NCBI RefSeq assembly: GCF_947258925.1
Contig: NZ_CAMYKG010000042.1
Location: 1 to 42,082, forward strand
Reading direction: 5' to 3'
Origin: an uncultured Eudoraea sp.
GTDB taxonomy: Bacteria > Bacteroidota > Bacteroidia > Flavobacteriales > Flavobacteriaceae
Length of the DNA stretch: 42,082 nt
Shown piece after piece: positions 8,677 to 15,373 of the stretch. The position numbers were made by a program, and so were the translations under genes. Below the pieces are notes generated by a model that made no database searches, was not told where the DNA came from, and was given only the letters and a program-made list of their open reading frames with translations. Every line of letters begins with the position of its first letter. Position 1 is the stretch's first letter.

Positions 8677-9192
8677 ATGAAAAAAATTCTTTTAATCTGT
8701 CTGGCTACTACATTTTTTATAAGCTGTAAAAATGCGGAACCAAGATACTTCTCTTCTTCCCCGGAAATAGATGTGGCAAAAGCCCATATTAAAGCCTACA
8801 ATGAAGGAGATTGGACTACATGGATGTCTCACTATGCCGATACGGCTAAATTATCCCACAATACCCTGGATGAGAGTTCAGCGGCAGAAGTACTGGAAGG
8901 GCTTAAAGATCTGCTTGCAGGTGCATCCAGTTATGGATTTACAGACAAGGACATCTTCTATGAAATGGTGGTTGACGATAAGGCTGAAAAATGGGTGAAT
9001 TTCTGGGGTACCTGGGAAGGAACTATTGCAGCCAATAATCAGAAGCTTACAATACCGGTTCACCTGACGGTGCAATTTGCAGATGGCAAAATAGTGGAAG
9101 AACATGCCTATTATGATTTATCGGAATATATGGCTGTGATGCAAAAGATAGAGGCCGAAATGGAAGAAGTCGAAGAAGAAATGGAAAATTAA
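8677..9192 (+). CDS. NTF2-fold lipoprotein (module copy 2)
   Basis: A 171-aa lipoprotein: signal segment KKILLICLATTFFISC with lipobox FISC (Cys17). The mature part has the NTF2/SnoaL-like pattern: AKAHIKAYNEGDWTTWMSHY, then WVNFWGTWEGTIAANNQ, and VHLTVQFADGKIVEEHAYYD. The ending is acidic and probably helical (KIEAEMEEVEEEMEN). Length, lipobox position and the final HL-x(4)-F-x-D-G-K-I/L strand match the lipoprotein at 7272-7787, although overall identity looks low. It is separated by 24 nt from the 254-aa secreted gene that follows. No active-site assignment is possible. Confidence 0.8.
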   Translation: MKKILLICLATTFFISCKNAEPRYFSSSPEIDVAKAHIKAYNEGDWTTWMSHYADTAKLSHNTLDESSAAEVLEGLKDLLAGASSYGFTDKDIFYEMVVDDKAEKWVNFWGTWEGTIAANNQKLTIPVHLTVQFADGKIVEEHAYYDLSEYMAVMQKIEAEMEEVEEEMEN

Positions 9193-9216
9193 AATTGACT
9201 AATTAAAACATACAAA

Positions 9217-9981
9217 ATGAGAAAAATTATTTACTTATTGTTAATGATTCCCTTTTTGGTAATCTCACAGAACACTGACGAATACATGGTCATGGAAAAT
9301 GTCATGATTACAGCTGTACCATCTAAAACAGCTGAATTGGAAGCAGGCTTGGCTGCACACAATAAGAAATATCATGCTGAAGGAATACATGGTGCCCGTG
9401 TTTATTGGATCTCGAACGGAAAAAATGCCGGGAAATACATGTGGGTAATGGGTCCGCTACCCTGGAGCGCAATGGACAGCAGACCTGCAGTGGATGGTCA
9501 TGATGAGGATTGGAGTAAAAATGTGGTTCCCTACACTACCGCTGAGAGTGACGTTACCTACTGGAGGTTTCATCCAAATTTCTCTAATTTTCCAAATGAT
9601 TTTAATTTAAAATATTTATCAGTATTTATGGTAGATTTTAAACGATTCAAATATCCTGAAATGATTAGTATCCTGGAACGAGTTAAAAAAGTTAATCTTG
9701 AAAAGAGTCCGGATGAACCTTATGGTGTTTACACTAATGAAATGCCGGACACTGAAGATGGCAGAGATATGGCATTTGTAAATTTCTTTAGCAATTCTGG
9801 ATGGATGGGCCGTGAAGATACTTTTATGAAAAAGTATGAAGAAGTACATGGCTCAGGGAGCTTTGCTGATTTTCTGAAGGATGTAGAGGCCGCCACAAAA
9901 GGTGACCGCTCGGAATTATGGACCTATAGAGAAGATCTAAGTGGTCTTGGAGGCACCGTTAGTGCTCAAGCCAGACAATAG
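9217..9981 (+). CDS. Secreted protein of unknown function, two-repeat (module copy 2)
   Basis: A 254-aa protein with signal peptide (MRKIIYLLLMIPFLVISQ, about 18 residues). It is not recognised. As in the protein at 7832-8596, the mature chain shows two alpha/beta halves: YMVMENVMITAVPSKTAELE to KYMWVMGPLPWSAMD, and KYLSVFMVDFKRFKYPEM to MAFVNFFSNSGWMGR, followed by ELWTYREDLSG. Compare LRSNLLKYEEFTGSMRP at the end of copy 1. Tryptophans are numerous. Its position behind an NTF2-fold lipoprotein repeats the arrangement of the first module. It ends just before a 9-bp palindrome and a strong terminator. Confidence 0.75.
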   Translation: MRKIIYLLLMIPFLVISQNTDEYMVMENVMITAVPSKTAELEAGLAAHNKKYHAEGIHGARVYWISNGKNAGKYMWVMGPLPWSAMDSRPAVDGHDEDWSKNVVPYTTAESDVTYWRFHPNFSNFPNDFNLKYLSVFMVDFKRFKYPEMISILERVKKVNLEKSPDEPYGVYTNEMPDTEDGRDMAFVNFFSNSGWMGREDTFMKKYEEVHGSGSFADFLKDVEAATKGDRSELWTYREDLSGLGGTVSAQARQ

Positions 9982-10006
9982 ATCTCCTATTGAAGGATGC
10001 AGCTCT

Positions 10007-10029
10007 GTAAAGATCATAAAGATCTTTAC
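10007..10029. repeat. Perfect 9-bp inverted repeat
   Basis: GTAAAGATC (10007-10015), loop ATAAA, GATCTTTAC (10021-10029). It is not followed by a T-run, so it is not a classical terminator. It lies 26 nt after a stop codon and 45 nt before a real terminator. Confidence 0.6.
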
Positions 10030-10073
10030 CACGTAGTACTGACAGAATATACTTAACTAACCAACTACTTAAG

Positions 10074-10098
10074 ACCCGGGAAACCGGGTTTTATTTTT
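10074..10098 (+). terminator. Rho-independent terminator
   Basis: ACCCGG (10074-10079), loop GAAA, CCGGGT (10084-10089), then TTTATTTTT. A GC-rich stem with a stable GAAA tetraloop and a T-run ends the secreted-protein operon. Confidence 0.88.
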
Positions 10099-10195
10099 GA
10101 TCACTATGCACTCCCGGTAGTAAAAATTATTGGTGTCACAATTAGAGCATTACAACAAACTTTACTAATTTTCCCAGAAATCCAAAATCCACATC

Positions 10196-12223
10196 ATGCA
10201 TAAAGTTTTATCTTTCTTCATCATTGCCTTTGTATTAAGCAGCGTAGTTTCCGGACAAAACAAGTCCAATCTCGAACTCACCGATATTTTTAATTTGGAA
10301 TTTGTCTCTGATCCACAGGTCTCACCGGATGGGACCAAAATTATTTATGTACGGAATTTTAAGGATATTATGACAGACAAGAATCTTTCCAATTTGTGGA
10401 TAGTCAATTTTGATGGTACCCAAAACCGGCCTCTGACTACAGGAAATCATAATGATGTGGCCCCACGTTGGTCACACGACGGCACTCGTATTGTTTTCAA
10501 ATCCAATATGCAGGATAACAAAAATAAACTCTTTATGATGTGGATGGATACAAAGGAATTCGTGGCACTGACAAACTCTAAATCATCTCCAACAGCAGTG
10601 AGTTGGTCACATGATGATACACATTTGGCATTTACAATGTTTGCCCCTAAAAAGTCTGAGTCTATCGTTAAACTACCTCCAAAACCGGAAGGTGCAAAAT
10701 GGAATAAACCACCGATTTATATTGATGAGCTAAATTATCGTAGAGATGGCCAGGGCTATTACAAGGGTGGTAACAGACAGCTTTTTATACTATCCACGGA
10801 TGGAGGAACTCCCCGGCAAATTACCTTTTCTGAACATAATCACGGTACTCCTATTTGGTCTAAGGATAATAGCAGCTTGTATTTTTCAGCAAATCTTCAT
10901 GAGAATCATGAATTTGAACCCAGAAATAGTGAAATATACGAACTAAAATTGGCTGATAATTCAGTCAGAGCACTTACAAATCGGCTTGGCCCGGATAATG
11001 GGCCAGTACTTTCACCAGATGGAAAGCATATTGCTTATACCGGCTTGGATGATAAATATCAAGGCTATCAGATTTCAAAATTATACATCATGAATGCTGA
11101 TGGAACAAATTCCAGGCTACTTTCCGGAGATTTTGACAGGACCATCCAGAACATACGTTGGTCCGGTGATGGCAAGGGACTTTATTTTCAATACAATGAC
11201 AAAGGAGATACGAAAATTGGCTTCATTTCTACATCGGGTAAAATGACGAAGATGGTAGATAAATTGGGGGGTCTATCTTTAGGCAGGCCCTACAATGCCG
11301 CATCCTTTACCGTTTCCAATAACAACAAATTTGCCTATACCCTGGGGAGTACAGGGCATCCGGCAGATTTAGGAACATTTTACAAAAACAGTGCCCGAAG
11401 AATTACGGCCCTAAATGATGATATATTTTCATATAGAAACCTTGCAAAGGTTGAAGAGCTTTGGTGGGAATCTTCCTTTGACCAAAGAAAAATACAAGGC
11501 TGGTTGGTTAAACCACCGAATTATGATCCCTCCAAAAAATACCCTCTTATTCTCGAAATTCACGGCGGACCTTTTGCGAGTTATGGATCTGTTTTTTCAG
11601 CAGAAATTCAATTATACGCCGCTCAGGGATATTTGGTCTTATACACAAATCCCAGAGGGAGTAGCGGTTATGGAGAAGAATTTGGGAATCTTATTCACCA
11701 TGATTACCCCAACCACGATTATGATGACCTGATGTCTGGAGTTGATGCAGTAATTAAAAAAGGTATAGTTGATGAAAAGAACATGTTTGTCACAGGAGGT
11801 AGCGGAGGAGGTGTCCTTTCTGCATGGATAGTTGGAAAGACCGACAGATTTGCAGCAGCCGTGGTAGCTAAACCTGTTATTAACTGGTATAGTTTTGTTC
11901 TTTATGCAGATGGTCCGGGTTTTTTCTATAAATATTGGTTCCCTAACAAACCCTGGGAAGATCCGAGCAGTTATCTCAAACGATCACCCCTCTCCTATGT
12001 GGGAAATATTTCCACTCCAACAATGCTATTGACCGGTGAGCAAGATTACCGTACTCCCATCGCCGAGTCCGAGCAGTTTTACGCGGCACTTAAACTGGAA
12101 AAAGTAGAAACTGCAATGGTTCGAATTCCCGGAGCTTCTCATGGTATTGCCAATAAACCCAGCAATTTGGTGGCCAAGATAGCAAGTGTATTAGCCTGGT
12201 TTGAAAAATATAAAAACGAATAA
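10196..12223 (+). CDS. S9 family peptidase (prolyl oligopeptidase / DPP-like)
   Basis: A 675-aa exported serine peptidase. The signal peptide is at 1-21 (ending near VVSGQ). Residues about 30-400 form a beta-propeller with TolB/WD40-like blades (SPDGTKIIYVRN, SHDGTRIVFKSN, SPDGKHIAYTG). Residues about 430-675 are the alpha/beta-hydrolase. The nucleophile is Ser536 in TGGSGGGVL, with Asp617 in GEQDYRTP and His649 in GASHGI completing the triad. The oxyanion region HGGPFASYG precedes the nucleophile. The nucleophile elbow is GGSGGG, where many family members have GxSYGG. It should cleave short peptides in the periplasm, with specificity unknown. It is probably transcribed alone, between a terminator upstream and palindromes downstream. 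Confidence 0.93.
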   Translation: MHKVLSFFIIAFVLSSVVSGQNKSNLELTDIFNLEFVSDPQVSPDGTKIIYVRNFKDIMTDKNLSNLWIVNFDGTQNRPLTTGNHNDVAPRWSHDGTRIVFKSNMQDNKNKLFMMWMDTKEFVALTNSKSSPTAVSWSHDDTHLAFTMFAPKKSESIVKLPPKPEGAKWNKPPIYIDELNYRRDGQGYYKGGNRQLFILSTDGGTPRQITFSEHNHGTPIWSKDNSSLYFSANLHENHEFEPRNSEIYELKLADNSVRALTNRLGPDNGPVLSPDGKHIAYTGLDDKYQGYQISKLYIMNADGTNSRLLSGDFDRTIQNIRWSGDGKGLYFQYNDKGDTKIGFISTSGKMTKMVDKLGGLSLGRPYNAASFTVSNNNKFAYTLGSTGHPADLGTFYKNSARRITALNDDIFSYRNLAKVEELWWESSFDQRKIQGWLVKPPNYDPSKKYPLILEIHGGPFASYGSVFSAEIQLYAAQGYLVLYTNPRGSSGYGEEFGNLIHHDYPNHDYDDLMSGVDAVIKKGIVDEKNMFVTGGSGGGVLSAWIVGKTDRFAAAVVAKPVINWYSFVLYADGPGFFYKYWFPNKPWEDPSSYLKRSPLSYVGNISTPTMLLTGEQDYRTPIAESEQFYAALKLEKVETAMVRIPGASHGIANKPSNLVAKIASVLAWFEKYKNE

Positions 12224-12231
12224 TCTTGCGA

Positions 12232-12252
12232 ATAATCCATAAAATGGATTAT
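12232..12252. repeat. Perfect 9-bp hairpin after the peptidase gene
   Basis: ATAATCCAT (12232-12240), loop AAA, ATGGATTAT (12244-12252). It is AT-rich with no T-run behind it. It may be a weak terminator or a processing site at the 3' end of the peptidase transcript. Confidence 0.5.
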
Positions 12253-12253
12253 A

Positions 12254-12297
12254 CCGGTTGAAGAAAATATTTCTTAACTTTATGGATATACAACCGG
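12254..12297 (+). repeat. Leader inverted repeat directly before a start codon
   Basis: CCGGTTG (12254-12260) pairs with CAACCGG (12291-12297), which ends 3 nt before the ATG at 12301. Between them lies a smaller dyad (AAGAAA / TTTCTT, 12261-12275). The structure could cover or expose the start site of the downstream membrane-protein gene; that role is inference. Confidence 0.4.
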
Positions 12298-12300
12298 CGT

Positions 12301-12690
12301 ATGATTCACAATAAATATTGGCAGGCATTCTTTGCCCTGTCGCCGATAATAATTTTCTTTATTATCATGTTGGGGTATTTTCTTTTTATTTTTTCCATAT
12401 TAAGTAATATTCCCGAATTAGAACAAACTCATGATGGACCCCCGGAATTAGTTTTTCAATGGGTGGGTCAATTTATGATTATGATTTTTTTAGTAATCCT
12501 ATTGTCAATTGCAAGTTTAGTATTTTTTATCGTCCATGCCCTTCAAAATCCGAATCTCAAGCAAGGCCATACACTACTGCTATGGATCTTATTGTTCATT
12601 TTTGTCAGCGGATTGGGTCAATTGATCTATTGGATTGTTGAAATAGTGGGCAAGAGAGGTCAAAATGAAAAATTAGAACAATCTCACTAA
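12301..12690 (+). CDS. Small membrane protein, three spans
   Basis: A 129-aa protein with three predicted membrane segments (about 9-33, 52-78 and 88-114) and a short charged C-terminus (GKRGQNEKLEQSH). The loop after the first span has EQTHDGPPELVFQW. I do not recognise a named family. Its stop overlaps the next start in TAATG (TAA 12688-12690, ATG from 12690), so the two proteins are translationally coupled. The partner is a Tat-exported sugar-isomerase-like protein. A membrane role alongside that enzyme is plausible but unproven. Confidence 0.75.
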   Translation: MIHNKYWQAFFALSPIIIFFIIMLGYFLFIFSILSNIPELEQTHDGPPELVFQWVGQFMIMIFLVILLSIASLVFFIVHALQNPNLKQGHTLLLWILLFIFVSGLGQLIYWIVEIVGKRGQNEKLEQSH

Positions 12691-13634
12691 TGGAAAGCAG
12701 AAGATCCTTTATTCAAAAGGCGCTCCTTGGAGGTACCGCTCTTTCAATGCCCTTCACAGAGGTTTTTTCTTCATATTCAATTATGAAGTCCTCCGGCCCC
12801 AAGATATCACTTGCACAATGGTCCTTAAACAGGGCTTTTTTCAAAGGAGAATTAAAAGCAATTGATTTTCCGGACATCGCAAAAAACTCATTTGGTATCA
12901 ATGCCGTTGAATACGTAAATGCATTTTATAAAGAAAACAGTACCAATCAAAAGTTTTGGAATCAACTCAAAAGTAAATCAGATGCAGCCGGTGTCCAAAA
13001 CCTTTTAATTATGGTTGATGATGAAGGAGATTTGGGAAATCCGAATACAAGTGAGCGCAAACAAGCGGTAGAAAATCATTATAAATGGATAAATGCCGCT
13101 AAATTACTGGGATGTCATTCCATAAGGGTAAATGCTTTCGGAAAGGGAGATAGAAATACTTTAAAGAATTCCTTAGTGGATGGTTTGGGAAACTTATCTG
13201 AGTATGGGGGCAAGGAAAATATAAATGTTCTGATTGAAAATCATGGACTACATACGTCTGACGCAAAGTTTATAACCTCAATAATAAAAGAAGTTAATCA
13301 TCCCAAATTAGGGACCTTACCGGACTTTGGTAACTGGTGCCTTAATGCCAAATGGGGAAGCACACAGAACGACAAATGCACGGAAATGTATGATCCTTAT
13401 CAAGGAGTTACAGAATTTTTACCGTATGCAAAAGGAGTAAGTGCCAAGGCTTACAATTTTGACCGGAATGGTACTGAAACTTTTCTGGATTATAGAAGGT
13501 TCCTTGAAATCGTAAAAGATTCAGGGTTCAATGGATATATCGGAATTGAGTATGAAGGTGAAAGATTAAGTGAACCCGAAGGTATACGGGCTACCAAAGC
13601 GCTGATTGAAAAAGTCTTGCTCAATTTAGATTAA
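12690..13634 (+). CDS. Tat-exported sugar phosphate isomerase/epimerase-like TIM barrel
   Basis: A 314-aa protein of the AP-endonuclease-2 / xylose-isomerase-like TIM-barrel superfamily. The N-terminus SRRSFIQKALLGGTALSM is a twin-arginine signal, so it is exported folded. The barrel shows KISLAQWSLNRAFFKGEL, FGINAVEYVNAFYKE, LIMVDDEGDLG, HSIRVNAFGKGD, NVLIENHG, LGTLPDFGNW and GYIGIEYEG. The acidic residues in IENHG, PDFGN and IEYEGE are in the usual places for divalent metal ligands. The substrate is probably a sugar or polyol derivative in the periplasm; I cannot name it. It is translationally coupled to the preceding membrane protein and followed by a 360-nt gap before an SLC45-type transporter. 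Confidence 0.88.
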   Translation: MESRRSFIQKALLGGTALSMPFTEVFSSYSIMKSSGPKISLAQWSLNRAFFKGELKAIDFPDIAKNSFGINAVEYVNAFYKENSTNQKFWNQLKSKSDAAGVQNLLIMVDDEGDLGNPNTSERKQAVENHYKWINAAKLLGCHSIRVNAFGKGDRNTLKNSLVDGLGNLSEYGGKENINVLIENHGLHTSDAKFITSIIKEVNHPKLGTLPDFGNWCLNAKWGSTQNDKCTEMYDPYQGVTEFLPYAKGVSAKAYNFDRNGTETFLDYRRFLEIVKDSGFNGYIGIEYEGERLSEPEGIRATKALIEKVLLNLD

Positions 13635-13994
13635 GGCAATTATTAATTCTCAGCGGATTTAAACATAAGCGCCCCAACTATTATAGTATTCCAGAGCCAT
13701 AGAAACTCTATGGCCTGTGTGAATTTGGATTTTTACGAAAAAGTCCTTTAATGCAATCCACCATTTACCGGATTAGTAGTATTAAACAAAGAGTGTTTAT
13801 GGACTGTACTCATCTATTGGGTGCCCATAATAAAAGATGATAAAAATGCAATTCAATTCAGATAGTAAAATTGATAGGTGAGAAATTAATAGCTATTTCA
13901 CGGTTGCTTGTTGCCAATGTTTGTTATCGGGTATATTCATAAAAAAAAACTATTTTTATCACCTAACTACATCCCTACCATCCAAACTAAAAAT
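13635..13994. other. 360-nt intergenic region
   Basis: No convincing gene lies here. The only clear structure is a hairpin at 13692-13717. The rest is AT-rich, and presumably holds the promoter of the MFS gene that starts at 13995. I find no clean TTG/TAnnTTTG pair. Confidence 0.6.
13692..13717. terminator. Hairpin, possible terminator of the isomerase operon
   Basis: CAG, a bulged A, then GCCATAGA (13696-13703), loop AAC, TCTATGGC (13707-13714) and CTG. The stem has 11 bp with one bulge. A T-rich stretch follows only after about 11 nt, so termination is possible but uncertain. Confidence 0.4.
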
Positions 13995-15338
13995 ATGTCA
14001 CAAATTTCGATTAGCTCCGTTAAACCCCGATTAACCTTTTGGCAAATCTGGAATATGAGCTTCGGTTTCCTGGGAATACAATTCGGATTCGCTTTGCAAA
14101 ATGCCAACGTGAGTAGAATATTTGAGACCCTGGGAGCCTCCAAAGACGAATTGCCAATTTTATGGTTAGCGGCACCGGTAACCGGTCTTCTTGTGCAGCC
14201 TATTGTTGGGTATTACAGTGACAGAACCTGGCATCCTAAATGGGGAAGGCGGAGACCATTTTTTGCCATTGGTGCAATCCTGGCCACAATAGCTCTTTTC
14301 GCAATGCCCAACTCAACCGCGCTTTGGATGGCTGTAATAATGTTGTGGCTTTTAGACGCCTCTATTAACATTTCCATGGAACCATTCAGAGCATTTGTAG
14401 GGGACATGCTGCCCAATGAACAGCGGACAAGTGGATTTGCAATGCAAAGTTTTTTTATTGGTTTAGGAGCTGTAATTGCCTCGGCCCTACCCTACCTAAT
14501 GACTAATTGGTTTGGTGTAGAAAATGTAACCTCGGATGGAAGTATCCCTGATTCTGTAAAATGGTCATTCTATATAGGGGGTATTGCCTATTTCACTGCT
14601 GTAATGTGGACCGTTTTTAACACCAAGGAATATCCACCGGATGATATTGAAAAACTTAGAAGTGAAAATGCTGAAATTGGGGTATTTACCGGACTTAAGG
14701 AGTCCTTTATGGGTATTTTTAAAATGCCCAAAACCATGGTACAACTGGCATTTGTTCAATTTTTTTCTTGGTTTGCGCTTTTTGCTATGTGGATCTACAC
14801 GACCTCAGCCGTGACCAGCCATATCTATGAAACTTCGGATACGGCGTCGGCACTATACAACGAAGGAGCAGATTGGGTTGGAATTTGCTTTGCTATATAT
14901 AATGGAATTGCTGCTCTGGTGGCTTTTCTATTGCCCGTAGTTGCCAAAAAACTGAGTAGAAAAATGACACATTTAATTGCGCTGGTTTTGGGAGGTTTGG
15001 GATTACTTTCAATGTATTTTATATCCGATCCTAATTTATTACTGGTATCAATGATTGGAGTGGGTATTGCCTGGGCCAGCATATTATCTATGCCTTATGC
15101 AATGTTGTCCAGTATTCTGCCCTCAAACCAAATGGGCTATTATATGGGAGTGTTTAACTTCTTTATAGTTATTCCCCAAATTGTAGCTGCAGGCATTCTA
15201 GGATTTTTACTAAAAACCTTTTTTGGGAATATCTCGATCTATGCTTTGATTATCGGCGGATTTTCCATGATTATTGCCGGTTTTTTGTGCATTTTTGTCG
15301 ACGATAATGAAATTACGAATGATGATGCAAAAAATTAA
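13995..15338 (+). CDS. MFS transporter, SLC45/GPH-type sugar transporter
   Basis: A major-facilitator protein of about 447 aa with twelve predicted spans. I start it at the ATG at 13995 (MSQISISSVKPRLTFWQIWN), because the 29 residues encoded upstream are not membrane-like and family members begin close to the LTFWQIWNMSFGF segment. Hallmarks are FGFALQNANVSRIFETLGA in the first span region, and YYSDRTWHPKWGRRRPFFAIGA, where RxGRRRPF between spans 2 and 3 is characteristic of the SLC45 / sucrose-maltose transporter group. The probable substrate is a disaccharide or other sugar with H+ symport; this comes from the family, not from the sequence. The neighbouring isomerase-like protein fits sugar use. 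Confidence 0.88.
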   Translation: MSQISISSVKPRLTFWQIWNMSFGFLGIQFGFALQNANVSRIFETLGASKDELPILWLAAPVTGLLVQPIVGYYSDRTWHPKWGRRRPFFAIGAILATIALFAMPNSTALWMAVIMLWLLDASINISMEPFRAFVGDMLPNEQRTSGFAMQSFFIGLGAVIASALPYLMTNWFGVENVTSDGSIPDSVKWSFYIGGIAYFTAVMWTVFNTKEYPPDDIEKLRSENAEIGVFTGLKESFMGIFKMPKTMVQLAFVQFFSWFALFAMWIYTTSAVTSHIYETSDTASALYNEGADWVGICFAIYNGIAALVAFLLPVVAKKLSRKMTHLIALVLGGLGLLSMYFISDPNLLLVSMIGVGIAWASILSMPYAMLSSILPSNQMGYYMGVFNFFIVIPQIVAAGILGFLLKTFFGNISIYALIIGGFSMIIAGFLCIFVDDNEITNDDAKN

Positions 15339-15373
15339 CCTTAATATCTTCTTATTTAGGGCATAGAAGAGCT

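Noticed and set aside
15339..15373. Possible terminator between the MFS and TonB-receptor genes (TCTTCT / AGAAGA)
   Set aside because: The stem is only 6 bp with a 12-nt loop and no T-run. The outer CCTTA/TAAGG arms do not stack cleanly on it.
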